Shown: positions 1 to 7,767, counted from the first letter of the stretch. The stretch: 34,369 nt of DNA from MGBC108787 sp964430695 (GCA_964430695.1 CAYSFO010000008.1:1-34369); one strand, 5' to 3'. Made by a program: numbers and translations. Notes: generated from the sequence alone by a model not told the origin.

Positions 1-149
1 GATTAGAACAAGGCAAAGAAGAAGGTGCAAAACAAAAAGCAATTGAAACCGCTAAGAATTTATTAAAGGAAGGCTTAGAAGCTGAATTTGTAGCTCAAAA
101 TGTTGGCTTACCACTAAAAGAAGTCGAAAATTTAAAGGAATTTGAATAG
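1..149 (+). CDS. C-terminal end of an Rpn-family nuclease/transposase-like protein (partial)
   Basis: Only the last 48 codons are present. The reading frame is already open at base 3 and ends at TAG 147-149. The visible part is a charged helix (EQGKEEGAKQKAIE) followed by NLLKEGLEAEFVAQNVGLP and a short closing helix. This matches the usual C-terminus of Rpn-type recombination-promoting nucleases (PD-(D/E)XK 'transposase' family), where a K/E/G-rich linker leads into a small helical motif of the form 'NLLKxGxxxxFVxxxTGLxxxEV'. The catalytic nuclease domain lies upstream of the window, so activity cannot be judged. The gene converges on gerQ and shares a terminator with it. The assignment is from pattern recognition of the tail only. 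Confidence 0.6.
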   Translation, partial: LEQGKEEGAKQKAIETAKNLLKEGLEAEFVAQNVGLPLKEVENLKEFE

Positions 150-156
150 AAATATA

Positions 157-191
157 TAAAAAAACTTCATTTTTTAAATTATGAAGTTTTT
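157..191. terminator. Bidirectional terminator between the Rpn-like gene and gerQ
   Basis: The arms AAAAACTTCAT (160-170) and ATGAAGTTTTT (181-191) form an 11-bp hairpin with a 10-base loop. There are A-runs before it and T-runs after it, so it can serve both convergent genes. It overlaps the gerQ stop codon. Confidence 0.7.
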
Positions 192-573
192 AAAATGTTT
201 TCTCAGAATAGGCATGACTATAGTTGATTTTTTCTTCAAACTCAACATAATTTAAATAAATCATACGAATTAGATACCATATTCCTGTACTTGGATCACT
301 CATAATTAAATGATCTCGTCCTGCTTCTTCTATAACACCTGTATAGATTTTATCTCTCCAATCGGTAGAATCTGGATAAGAAACATATGCTTTTACACGT
401 TTTCCTTTGTTTAAACGCAAGATATTTTCAATATAACTTTGTTCCATATCTAAGTCAGGATTATAACTTATATTTCCTGGTGGGGTTGCTCCATTAGAGA
501 AGTTAGATGGTGTAAACCCTGCATTATCACTTGCTTTAGGAAATGTTGGATTTTGATAGTAACTACCATTCAT
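190..573 (-). CDS. gerQ: GerQ-like spore coat protein
   Basis: GerQ is an inner spore-coat protein of Bacillus, cross-linked by transglutaminase Tgl and needed for normal germination through cortex hydrolysis (known for the family). The product is 127 aa. A Gly/Asn/Pro-rich, low-complexity N-terminus (about residues 1-45) precedes the conserved domain from YIENILRLNKGKRVKAYVSY through TDWRDKIYTGVIEEAG to DPSTGIWYLIRMIYLNYVEF. The conserved domain and its order are typical of GerQ. I start it at ATG 571-573, because the GAGGTG Shine-Dalgarno lies at 583-588. A longer version starting at GTG 583-585 would put the start codon inside its own ribosome binding site. With spo0A elsewhere in the window it argues for a spore-former. 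No Tgl gene is visible nearby. Confidence 0.9.
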   Translation of the reverse strand: MNGSYYQNPTFPKASDNAGFTPSNFSNGATPPGNISYNPDLDMEQSYIENILRLNKGKRVKAYVSYPDSTDWRDKIYTGVIEEAGRDHLIMSDPSTGIWYLIRMIYLNYVEFEEKINYSHAYSEKTF

Positions 574-593
574 AAATAATTTCACCTCAATAA

Positions 594-622
594 ATTATTA
601 TGATAGTTATTTCAAAATATGC
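594..622 (-). promoter_or_regulatory. Possible sigma-E-type promoter of gerQ
   Basis: On the minus strand GCATATT (622-616) is followed after 13 bases by CATAATAAT (602-594), which resembles the sporulation sigma-E pattern ATATT-N13/14-CATACAAT. gerQ is mother-cell expressed in Bacillus. Against it, the expected start site would fall very close to the Shine-Dalgarno, leaving almost no leader. Weak call. Confidence 0.3.
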
Positions 623-664
623 ATTTATTTAGTATAATTAAATAAATAGAATAGGTGGCTTACT

Positions 665-1570
665 ATGGATATAAATTTTGATTTAAAAAGTATTAGGGAA
701 GCTGTAACAAAGAAGAATTTTTATATAAGAAGTTTTGTCCTTATTTTAGGAGTTTTAATGCTTGCTTTTAATTATAATTTATTTTTAGCACCGAATCATT
801 TTGTTACGGGTGGAACCAGTGGTATTGCTATTCTTGTCAAAGAACTTTTTGGTTTAGAACCAGCGATTTTTATTAGTATTACTAGTCTTATATTAATATT
901 GATGTCTTTATTGTTTTTAGGTTGGAAAGAAACGGGTCGTGCCATTGTTGGTTCTATTTTATATCCTTTTTTTGTATCGATAACTGCTCCTTTTACTCCC
1001 TATATTTTAGAATATTTACAATTTGATAGTATGTTAATTGTTTGTTTAATTGCGGGAATTCTTTATGGGGTTGCCAATGGTATCATCTTTAAAGTTGGTT
1101 TTAATACAGGTGGTAGTGATATTGTCATGAAGATTATAAACAAGTATGCTAAAGTTCCTGAAGGAAAAGCAATATTTTCTATTAATATTGTGATTATGTT
1201 GTTTGGAGCTATTATCTTTGGAGCCAATAAATTTATTTATGCTTTAATTATTTTATTTTTAAATACTGCCATTGTGGATCGTATATTAATTGGAGTATCC
1301 AATAGTAAATTATTCTTTATATATACAAAAGAATATGAAAAAGTAAAAGAATTCATTATTAATGATTTAAAAACAGGAGTAACTATATTTAATGCAACGG
1401 GTGGTTATACAAAAGAAAAAAATCATGTTTTAATGTGTGTTGTATCAACGAAAGATTATTATTTGTTTAAAGAAACAGTTTTAGAAATTGATAAAAATGC
1501 ATTTTTTGTTATTAATGATTGTTACGAAGTATCAGGTGGTGTAAATGGTAAGAATTTCCCATTTATTTAA
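665..1570 (+). CDS. YitT family membrane protein (DUF161/DUF2179)
   Basis: The product is 301 aa. The first about 215 residues hold five to six hydrophobic membrane segments (for example FVLILGVLMLAFNYNLFLAP near residue 25 and the IFSINIVIMLFGAIIFGA region). The motif PNHFVTGGTSGIAILV and the later FKVGFNTGGSDIVMKIINKY are characteristic of the YitT/YpjC/YqfU family. The last about 80 residues form the soluble DUF2179 domain, which ends in the typical DCYEVSGGVNGKNF. The biochemical function of the family is not established. An AGGTGG site (653-658) sits 6 bases before the ATG, and TATAAT at 633-638 could be its -10. It is divergent from gerQ and is followed 45 bases later by ftsE, which has its own promoter-like sequence. 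Confidence 0.9.
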   Translation: MDINFDLKSIREAVTKKNFYIRSFVLILGVLMLAFNYNLFLAPNHFVTGGTSGIAILVKELFGLEPAIFISITSLILILMSLLFLGWKETGRAIVGSILYPFFVSITAPFTPYILEYLQFDSMLIVCLIAGILYGVANGIIFKVGFNTGGSDIVMKIINKYAKVPEGKAIFSINIVIMLFGAIIFGANKFIYALIILFLNTAIVDRILIGVSNSKLFFIYTKEYEKVKEFIINDLKTGVTIFNATGGYTKEKNHVLMCVVSTKDYYLFKETVLEIDKNAFFVINDCYEVSGGVNGKNFPFI

Positions 1571-1590
1571 CTACGTATAAATGGTATAAT
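1562..1590 (+). promoter_or_regulatory. Promoter of the ftsE operon
   Basis: An extended -10 (TGGTATAAT, 1582-1590) has a weak -35 (TTTATT, 1562-1567) at 17-base spacing. A GAGGCGG ribosome binding site follows at 1602-1608. Confidence 0.5.
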
Positions 1591-1615
1591 TTAAGTATAA
1601 TGAGGCGGTATATGA

Positions 1616-2317
1616 ATGAAATTAATTGAAGTAAAGAATTGTTATAAAGTTTATAATAACGGTGTTACAGCCATTGCTGATTTAAATTTATCAATTGATA
1701 GAGGAGAATTTGTTTTTGTTATTGGTGCCAGTGGAAGTGGTAAATCGACACTAATTAAAATGTTATATCGAGAAGAAAGACCTACGAATGGAAAAATTGT
1801 TGTTGGTGGAATTAATGTTGCTAGACTAAGAAATGCAAAAGTTTATAAACTAAGAAGAAAATTAGGTATTGTTTTTCAAGATTTTAAACTTTTGCCAAAA
1901 TTAACGGTATATGAAAATGTTGCCTTTGCTCTTGAAGCAATTGGAATGCATTCAAAATATATTCGACCAAAGGTCTTAAAAGCTTTAGAAAGTGTAGGAC
2001 TAAAAGAAAAAATACATTGTTTTCCTAATCAACTATCTGGAGGAGAGCAACAAAGAGTTTGTATTGCCAGAGCGATTGTGAATGAACCCAAACTACTTAT
2101 TTGTGATGAACCAACGGGAAACTTAGATCCGGAAATTTCCAAAGAAATTGTACAAATTCTTGATAAGATTAACAAAGAATCAGAAACAACGATTATTATG
2201 GCAACTCATGATAAGGATATTGTTAATAGGATGAAAAAAAGAGTCATTCTATTAGAAAATGGAGTATTAACGGAAGATCGATTGAAAGGAAGTTATAAGG
2301 CCCATGAAAGCAATTAG
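1616..2317 (+). CDS. ftsE: Cell division ATP-binding protein FtsE
   Basis: This is the ATPase half of the FtsEX complex, which converts ATP hydrolysis in the cytoplasm into activation of a peptidoglycan hydrolase outside the membrane. The 233-aa product has a complete ABC domain: Walker A GASGSGKST (37-45), Q-loop at VFQDFKLLP (87-94), signature LSGGEQQR (140-147), Walker B LLICDEP (160-166), D-loop GNLDP and switch His198 in ATHDK. Length and motifs fit FtsE rather than a larger ABC importer subunit. It overlaps ftsX by 14 bases, so the two are translationally coupled. The third gene of the operon is the likely hydrolase target. The start is ATG 1616, 7 bases after GAGGCGG. An ATG at 1612 is in another frame and closes quickly. 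Confidence 0.95.
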   Translation: MKLIEVKNCYKVYNNGVTAIADLNLSIDRGEFVFVIGASGSGKSTLIKMLYREERPTNGKIVVGGINVARLRNAKVYKLRRKLGIVFQDFKLLPKLTVYENVAFALEAIGMHSKYIRPKVLKALESVGLKEKIHCFPNQLSGGEQQRVCIARAIVNEPKLLICDEPTGNLDPEISKEIVQILDKINKESETTIIMATHDKDIVNRMKKRVILLENGVLTEDRLKGSYKAHESN

Positions 2318-3206
2318 GATTTTTGTTCGCGGGATACGCGATTCCTTTAAAAGTGTAATTAGAAATTTTAGTTTATCTACTGCAGCCATTACTTGTAGTA
2401 GTATTACTCTTATCTTAGTTGCTATTGCTATGATTGTTTCTTATAATATTAAAAATATTACTACGGACTTAGAAAAAGAGTTGACGATTGTTGCCTATAT
2501 AAAAGATGTGGGAACAGAAGAACAAATTGAGAATTTAAAAAAAGATTTGGAGACTATGAAAACGACAGGAAATGTTGCTGACTACACTTATAAAAGTAAA
2601 GATGAATGGAAACTTGAGATGAAAAATTATTCTGATACATTTAGTGCAGCATTAGAGTATTTAGAAGAAAATCCGTTATTAAATTCATTTACGGTTACTG
2701 TAAAAGATGTTAAGCATTTAAAAGAAACGACAGAAGAATTAAGAAAATATGATTTTATTGAAAGTGCTGACTATGGAGAAGGGATGACAGAAAATCTTGT
2801 AAAAGCATTTGATGTCGTTGAAAAAGTTACAATTGTTATTGTTTTGGCTTTAGTATTAGTAACCGCTTTTTTAATAGGGAATACGATAAAACTTACTATT
2901 TTTTCAAGAAGAAATGAAATTGAGATTATGCGACTTGTAGGGGCAAGTAATATCACAATTCGGTTACCATTTATTTTTGAAGGATTAATTTTAGGAGTAT
3001 TTGGAAGTGTTATTCCGATTATGATTACGATGTATGGTTATGTTCTTCTTTATGAACATTATCATGGCTATTTATTTACCCAAATCATTCATTTAGTAAA
3101 ACCATTTAATTTTATCTTGTATGTTTCATTAATTCTTTTAGGCCTTGGAGCAATCATTGGTATGCTAGGTAGTTATAAAGCAGTAAGGAAGTATTTAAAG
3201 ATATGA
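2304..3206 (+). CDS. ftsX: Cell division permease-like protein FtsX
   Basis: FtsX is the membrane half of FtsEX and carries the signal to an extracellular wall hydrolase. The 300-aa product has the expected layout: a cytoplasmic N-terminus, TM1 at about 22-45, a large extracellular domain at about 50-170 (the region that contacts the hydrolase coiled coil in characterised systems), then TM2 (about 174-196), TM3 (about 222-250) and TM4 (about 268-292). The cytoplasmic motif RRNEIEIMRLVGASNITIR after TM2 is typical of FtsX. It starts inside ftsE and its TGA stop overlaps the ATG of the next gene (ATGA), so all three are one transcriptional unit. TGA as stop shows standard code use. Confidence 0.95.
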   Translation: MKAIRIFVRGIRDSFKSVIRNFSLSTAAITCSSITLILVAIAMIVSYNIKNITTDLEKELTIVAYIKDVGTEEQIENLKKDLETMKTTGNVADYTYKSKDEWKLEMKNYSDTFSAALEYLEENPLLNSFTVTVKDVKHLKETTEELRKYDFIESADYGEGMTENLVKAFDVVEKVTIVIVLALVLVTAFLIGNTIKLTIFSRRNEIEIMRLVGASNITIRLPFIFEGLILGVFGSVIPIMITMYGYVLLYEHYHGYLFTQIIHLVKPFNFILYVSLILLGLGAIIGMLGSYKAVRKYLKI

Positions 3207-4447
3207 TAAAAAAAGTATTAAAAAAATCATTTTCTATTTTAATGATTATAATGGTTTTATTTGCTTATACGGTTAGTCCGATGCCTGTTTATGCAGCAAC
3301 TAAAACGCCAGATACTTTAGGAGATTTACAAGATAATTTAGAATCATTAAAAAGGCAAAAAGCAGAAAATGACAAAAAACAGCAAGATGCTCAAAATCAA
3401 ATACAAGCTCAAAAAAATGCGATTAAGAAAGCGGAAAAAGAAATCGTTCAAGCAGAAGAAGATATTGAAGAAGCAGAACAAAAGATTGAAGAATCGAATA
3501 AACGTATAGAAGGATTAACTGAACAAACAGAAAAAATTTTGAAAGTTTTACAACAATTAAAAAACCAAAATGTTTATTTAGAGTATATATCTGACTCTTC
3601 TTCTATTACAGAACTTATCATGCGTATTTCTGCCATCGAACAAATTACATCATCAAATCAAAGAAATTTAGAAGAATTAGAAGCTTTAATTAAACAGAAT
3701 GAGGAATTAAAAAAAGAACTTTATCAGAAGCAAAAAAACTTAGAGAAGAAAATTCCAGAATATCAAAATGCGATTCAAAAATTATATGGAGATATAGAGT
3801 CTTATGATCAATTTGAACTTGACATAGAAACACAAATTAAGCAGGCAGAATCACAAGTAAAATATTATTCTGAATTAAGTATGAAGAAGTTTAATAAAAT
3901 TGTTAGAACAGCAAAATTAATTGATTTGGTTGATATCCCTTACAATGCTGGATGGTTAAAACCATTAAATAAAGGTATTGTAACTAGTCTACAAGGTTAT
4001 AGAACGGATCCTATAACAGGAAAAAATTATAGTTTTCACAGTGGAATAGATATTGGTGGAAATCCAGAAGGTACACCAGTTTATGCTGCTGCTGCTGGAA
4101 CTGTATCAGGGATTGTTTCTAGATATTCTTGTGGAGGAAATATGGTTTTTGTTGATGTAGTCGTAGGAGGTAAACAATATACAACTTTTTATTATCATTT
4201 GTTGAATATTAATGTGAAAAAAGGGCAAGTTGTTACTCAAAATACAGTTATTGGAACTGTTGGAGGTTATTCTACTTCAACAAGGCATGGTGGCTATGAT
4301 GGTTGTACAACTGGAGCTCATTTGCATTTTGGAGTTATGAATGGGGTTTATACAGGAGGTACGCCAGCTTCACGAGTTATTGTTCCACCTGGATTTAATA
4401 ATAAAAAAGGATATAGCTTCTCTTCAAGAACGGCTTATTATGGATAA
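3203..4447 (+). CDS. Secreted coiled-coil M23 peptidoglycan hydrolase, FtsEX partner
   Basis: The 414-aa product begins with a signal peptide (KKVLKKSF then a hydrophobic stretch, with likely cleavage after VYA at residue 31). Residues about 40-240 are a long K/E/Q-rich coiled coil. The C-terminal domain (about 248-385) is an M23/LytM zinc endopeptidase. It shows HSGID (His279, Asp283), YYHL (His332) and HLHF (His373, His375), so the metal and catalytic residues look intact. In other bacteria FtsEX activates a coiled-coil hydrolase such as PcsB or CwlO (NlpC/P60 or CHAP type) or the LytM adaptor EnvC. Operon position and coiled coil strongly suggest the same role here, with a catalytic M23 domain as effector. 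It overlaps ftsX by 4 bases and is followed by a terminator. The exact substrate bond is not known. Confidence 0.9.
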   Translation: MIKKVLKKSFSILMIIMVLFAYTVSPMPVYAATKTPDTLGDLQDNLESLKRQKAENDKKQQDAQNQIQAQKNAIKKAEKEIVQAEEDIEEAEQKIEESNKRIEGLTEQTEKILKVLQQLKNQNVYLEYISDSSSITELIMRISAIEQITSSNQRNLEELEALIKQNEELKKELYQKQKNLEKKIPEYQNAIQKLYGDIESYDQFELDIETQIKQAESQVKYYSELSMKKFNKIVRTAKLIDLVDIPYNAGWLKPLNKGIVTSLQGYRTDPITGKNYSFHSGIDIGGNPEGTPVYAAAAGTVSGIVSRYSCGGNMVFVDVVVGGKQYTTFYYHLLNINVKKGQVVTQNTVIGTVGGYSTSTRHGGYDGCTTGAHLHFGVMNGVYTGGTPASRVIVPPGFNNKKGYSFSSRTAYYG

Positions 4448-4473
4448 AAGAGACATTAAATGTTTCTTTTTTT
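4447..4473 (+). terminator. Terminator of the ftsEX-hydrolase operon
   Basis: AAAGAGACAT (4447-4456), loop TAA, then ATGTTTCTTT (4460-4469) with one G-U pair, running into a T-tract to 4473. Confidence 0.8.
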
Positions 4474-4568
4474 AGGTTAAAAAGATATAATATAAATATA
4501 AAAGTTTAGGTAATAAAGAGGAAAAGATAATAATGTAGGAAATATTAAAATAAAACAAGAGGTGGCTT

Positions 4569-5141
4569 ATGGGCAAAAACAAAGAGATGTTTAAAATATT
4601 TTTAAAAGCGTTAAAAAATGATAAACAAGCTACTTGCTTAGTTATTCCTAAAAGTTATGTAAAAAATATTTATGAAATTAATTATAAAAAGTTAAAAAAT
4701 TTAGGAATTCAGAATTTAATCTTTGATATTGATAACACTATTATGCCTGTGAATAATATAGAAGTTACACAAAACTTGAAAACGTTTTTTAATGAATTAA
4801 AAAAAGATTTTACGATTTGTCTTGTTTCTAATAATGGAGAAGATAGAGTAAATCCTGTAAAAAAAGATTTAAATGTTTTAGCTATTGCAAATGCAAAAAA
4901 GCCAAGTAAAGAAACTTATGATGAAATAGTTAAACTGCTAAATGTTACAAAAAATAATACGGCAATAATAGGAGACCAAATGTTATCAGATATTGTTTTT
5001 GGGAATCAATTTGGATTATATACTATTTTAGTGGAACCATTTCTTAAGAAATATGATATTAAAACAGGTACAAGTCGAATTTTACAAAATATTTTGATGA
5101 AAAAATTAAAGAAAAAAATAAAAAGATATAACTATTATTAG
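4569..5141 (+). CDS. yqeG: YqeG family HAD-IIIA phosphatase
   Basis: The 190-aa product is a HAD-superfamily hydrolase of the YqeG type. It has motif I FDIDNT (Asp53, Asp55), motif II LVSNN (Ser87), conserved Lys in AKKPS (about 110) and motif III GDQMLSD (Asp136, Asp141). YqeG proteins are phosphatases of uncertain substrate in Firmicutes. The N-terminal YVKNIYEINYKKLKNLGIQ is also typical of the family. The C-terminus ends in a basic tail (MKKLKKKIKRYNYY). An AGAGGTGG site precedes the ATG. A -10-like TATAAT at 4486-4491 could drive it. The gene is 14 bases before whiA and is probably cotranscribed with it. In Bacillus yqeG neighbours yqeH/aroE, so this context differs. Confidence 0.88.
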   Translation: MGKNKEMFKIFLKALKNDKQATCLVIPKSYVKNIYEINYKKLKNLGIQNLIFDIDNTIMPVNNIEVTQNLKTFFNELKKDFTICLVSNNGEDRVNPVKKDLNVLAIANAKKPSKETYDEIVKLLNVTKNNTAIIGDQMLSDIVFGNQFGLYTILVEPFLKKYDIKTGTSRILQNILMKKLKKKIKRYNYY

Positions 5142-5155
5142 AAAGGATGTTGCAG

Positions 5156-6082
5156 ATGACATTTTCTAGTCGTTTAAAAGAAGAAATCACTGAATACGAT
5201 AACGATTTGATTGAGAAAAGAGCAGAGTTGGCGGCAGTACTTAGATATGATGCTAAAATTACAAAAGAAAAAATTATTATCACAAGTGAAAATGCTAAAA
5301 TTGCTCGTCGAATCTATACAAGCTTAAAAGAAGTCTTTGGAATTAATATTAAAATTATTATACGTAATCAAAAAAGATTTCGTGTGAAACAAATTTACAT
5401 TTTAGAAATAAAAGAAAAAATCAACTATATTTTGGAATCTTTGTATATTTATGAAAATGGTAAAAAACTAAAAGCGAATGAAGATTATTTTGAAGCATTT
5501 GAAGAAAAAGTCGCTTATTTAAAAGGAACATTTTTAACAACGGGTTCTATTAATGATCCAAGTACGAGTGGGTATCATTTGGAATTTATTTTTTTAACAA
5601 AAACAGATGCAGATTTTATAAAAAAACTATTAAAGAATTTAAAAATTGATGCTAAAGTTTTAAAAAGAAATAATCGTTATATGACCTATATTAAAAGTGC
5701 GGAAGCAATCAGCGATATAATCAAAATGTTTAATGCAGTAAATTCATTATTTTATTTTGAAGATATTCGCATTTATCGTGATCATAAAAATATGGTGAAT
5801 CGTTTAAATAATTGTGAGATTGCTAATCAAGAAAAAACCATTTCTACAGGGATGAAACAAGTAGATGATATTACTTATTTAAAAAAACATGACTTAATGG
5901 ATTTGTTAGATGAACATACAAGGACAGTTTTAGAATATCGTTATAAGTATCCTGAATCTTCTTATGCCGAGTTAGCAGAGATTATTTCTTTAGAGACGGA
6001 TTATAAAATAGGAAAATCAGGAATTAATCATCATTTTATAAAAATGAAAAAGTTAATTGAAAAATATAAAGATAAATGTTAA
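5156..6082 (+). CDS. whiA: Sporulation/cell-division regulator WhiA
   Basis: WhiA is a DNA-binding protein widely conserved in Gram-positive bacteria and linked to sporulation (Streptomyces) and to division and chromosome segregation (Bacillus). The 308-aa product has the N-terminal region FSSRLKEEI...KRAELAAVLR, the LAGLIDADG-endonuclease-like core with YLKGTFLTTGSINDP and YHLEF, and the C-terminal helix-turn-helix with LDEHTRTVLEYRYKYPESSYAELAEII and GKSGINHHF. I choose ATG 5156 because GAAAGG (5141-5146) gives normal spacing. The in-frame ATG at 5147 would abut the ribosome binding site. No rapZ or yvcK, the usual upstream partners, are present. Confidence 0.93.
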   Translation: MTFSSRLKEEITEYDNDLIEKRAELAAVLRYDAKITKEKIIITSENAKIARRIYTSLKEVFGINIKIIIRNQKRFRVKQIYILEIKEKINYILESLYIYENGKKLKANEDYFEAFEEKVAYLKGTFLTTGSINDPSTSGYHLEFIFLTKTDADFIKKLLKNLKIDAKVLKRNNRYMTYIKSAEAISDIIKMFNAVNSLFYFEDIRIYRDHKNMVNRLNNCEIANQEKTISTGMKQVDDITYLKKHDLMDLLDEHTRTVLEYRYKYPESSYAELAEIISLETDYKIGKSGINHHFIKMKKLIEKYKDKC

Positions 6083-6112
6083 TATATCTAAACAACTGAG
6101 GAGGAGACAAAT

Positions 6113-6751
6113 ATGACAGATTTAGAATTAGAAAAGGCTAGAAAAGACTATAGAATGGGATTAGAAGGACAAAGGAAATTGTTAGAATGTGTAGCAAATA
6201 AGGCTGTTTCTATATTTACAGATCAATATTTCCCAAATGTTAATGAGGAAAAGATTTCTTCTATTTCAAAAGACGAGATTTTAAGAGCAGCTTTTTTAGC
6301 AAACTTTCAAGATACAGAAGCGAGTAGTAATCTACTGGTGTACTTAAACCGCATTCAAAGAATTGATAATTATATAAGTGATGGTCGACCAGAGTTAAAA
6401 AGTGTGATTTGGGAAAAAGAAGGAAAAACAGTATATCCTAAAGGTATTCATTTATTTGGTTTTTATGTTGATTTAGAAACAAATCAACCTAGTTTAATAA
6501 ATCAAGAAATGCAAGAATGTCTAGATACCTCTTATTTTCTTTCTTTGCCGGATTATACCCCACAAACAGAAACTTATCATTATAATAGTAAGAGTCAAGA
6601 AAAAATTACTAAGGGTAAGGCAACGGATGCCTTTAATCGATTACAACTTTACTATTTTAAACAAATATATGAAACAGATTATGAACAAGCAGTATTACAT
6701 ATGCAATTATTAAGTGATGATCAATTGCGAAAAATCTGTTTAACAAAATAA
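6113..6751 (+). CDS. Hypothetical protein
   Basis: This is a 212-aa soluble protein that I do not recognise. No signal peptide or membrane segment is visible. The N-terminal third is helical and charged (ELEKARKDYRMGLEGQRKLLE), and the middle contains KGIHLFGFYVDLETNQPSL. The C-terminal third is helical and Tyr/Gln-rich. It has a strong GAGGAG site 7 bases before the ATG, and codon use matches its neighbours, so it is very likely a real gene. It follows whiA by 30 bases with no clear terminator between them and may be cotranscribed. It converges with clpP, whose stop is only 8 bases beyond its own. Confidence 0.75.
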   Translation: MTDLELEKARKDYRMGLEGQRKLLECVANKAVSIFTDQYFPNVNEEKISSISKDEILRAAFLANFQDTEASSNLLVYLNRIQRIDNYISDGRPELKSVIWEKEGKTVYPKGIHLFGFYVDLETNQPSLINQEMQECLDTSYFLSLPDYTPQTETYHYNSKSQEKITKGKATDAFNRLQLYYFKQIYETDYEQAVLHMQLLSDDQLRKICLTK

Positions 6752-6781
6752 AAAAGAATTATAAAATTTCATCTATAATTC
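6750..6781 (-). terminator. Terminator of clpP
   Basis: On the minus strand GAATTATA (6781-6774), a 10-base loop and TATAATTC (6763-6756) are followed by six T's. The left arm lies in the last codons of clpP. On the plus strand there is no T-tract, so it serves clpP only. Confidence 0.6.
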
Positions 6782-7322
6782 CATAATCTAAAGCTTCTTT
6801 AGCATCCATATAAAAATCTCGTTCCATATCGGCTTCTACTATAGAAGCTTTTTTCTTTGTTCTTTTAGAAAGTATTTCAATTAATTTTTTCTTTGTTTTT
6901 AAAATATGATCTGCAACGATTTTAATGTCTGTTGCTTGACCTTGGATACCACCGAGTGGTTGATGAATCATCACTTCTGCATTAGAAAGAGCACATCTTT
7001 TGTTACCACAAGCAAGTAAGAATGCAGCCATACTTGCAGCCATTCCGACAACTATGGTTCTTACATCACTTTTTATAAATTGTATAGTATCGTATATGGC
7101 AAATCCACTACATACCTCTCCTCCAGGACTATTGATATATAGACAAATTTCATCATGAGATAGAGAGTCTAGATATAAAAGTTCGCTAATAACAATATTT
7201 GCCGAAGCCATTGTAATTTCTCCTGTTAAAAATACAATACGATCCTTTAGTAAACGGGAATATAAATCATACGCATATTCATGGTTATTGTTTTTCTCAA
7301 CTACCGTTGGAATAATATTCAT
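6759..7322 (-). CDS. clpP: ATP-dependent Clp protease proteolytic subunit ClpP
   Basis: ClpP is the serine peptidase barrel of the Clp proteases, fed by Clp ATPases such as ClpX or ClpC. The product is 187 aa from ATG 7322. It has the full catalytic triad: Ser97 in GMAASMAAFLL, His120 in MIHQP and Asp169 in MERDFYMDAKEA, plus the conserved INSPGGEV loop and the closing YGIIDEIL. I use ATG 7322 because the AGGTG site at 7329-7333 precedes it by 6 bases. A GTG at 7331 lies within that site. No propeptide is apparent. No CtsR operator was recognised upstream. It stands alone on the minus strand next to the accessory island. Confidence 0.95.
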   Translation of the reverse strand: MNIIPTVVEKNNNHEYAYDLYSRLLKDRIVFLTGEITMASANIVISELLYLDSLSHDEICLYINSPGGEVCSGFAIYDTIQFIKSDVRTIVVGMAASMAAFLLACGNKRCALSNAEVMIHQPLGGIQGQATDIKIVADHILKTKKKLIEILSKRTKKKASIVEADMERDFYMDAKEALDYGIIDEIL

Positions 7323-7420
7323 TTTTTTCACCTAATAATATCATAGATAAAAGAGATGTATTTTATACAAGAAAGAATTTTTTTCCTTTCTATGCATCAC
7401 TTTTATTTATAAATTCCTTT

Positions 7421-7454
7421 CTAGAAAAGAATATTTTTCTTCTTTCTTTTCTAG
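7421..7454. repeat. Perfect 11-bp inverted repeat upstream of clpP
   Basis: CTAGAAAAGAA (7421-7431) and TTCTTTTCTAG (7444-7454) form an 11-bp stem around a 12-base loop, followed on the plus strand by a T-rich stretch. It sits about 100 bases upstream of clpP. It could be a terminator insulating the island or a clpP regulatory element. Apart from this and the features below, I see no gene between 7323 and 7660. Confidence 0.45.
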
Positions 7455-7677
7455 TTTAATTCTTTTTATTGTAAAATTTGTAGAATAAAAGGAGAAATGT
7501 TTTAAAAGATAACTATTATAAAATTTGCTAGGCAAAAATAGATAAAAAGCATATTTATTTAAACAAATTGGGAAATTCTGTATTTTGTATTTATCTCTAA
7601 CTTATGGTAGTTTGTTTGTGCGAGGCATGAAATTCTAGGGTTTGCCATTCTAAAAAATAAAAGAGGAGTGGCCTTTC

Positions 7678-7746
7678 ATCTCAAAACATGATTTAATGAT
7701 TGTAGCTCTTATAGCGATAATTATCCTCTTAATCATCTTTGATTAA
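7678..7746 (+). CDS. Candidate small hydrophobic toxin peptide (type I TA-like)
   Basis: A 22-codon frame begins ISKHDLMIVALIAIII and continues with a Leu/Ile run to a final Asp, then TAA 7744-7746. It is a single predicted membrane helix, the hallmark of type I toxins of the Fst, Ibs and TxpA kinds. A GAGGAG site (7663-7668) is placed 9 bases before codon ATC 7678-7680. The only in-frame ATG (7696-7698) is 27 bases from that site. Either ATC is a weak non-canonical start or an ATG has mutated and the gene is silent. A minus-strand terminator starts 21 bases after the stop codon, as expected for a convergent antisense RNA. No homolog is recalled with certainty. Confidence 0.45.
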   Translation: MSKHDLMIVALIAIIILLIIFD

Positions 7747-7767
7747 CAAATGGGGGTTTTGAGTTGA

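Noticed and set aside
574..585. Longer gerQ start at GTG 583-585
   Set aside because: The GTG is part of the GAGGTG ribosome binding site; ATG 571-573 has proper spacing.
7323..7331. Longer clpP start at GTG 7329-7331
   Set aside because: The GTG lies inside the AGGTG site; ATG at 7320-7322 is correctly spaced and gives the canonical Ser97.
7524..7536. Short palindrome TTTGC-TAG-GCAAA
   Set aside because: Five-base arms in AT-rich DNA are easily due to chance and no gene start lies at a suitable distance.
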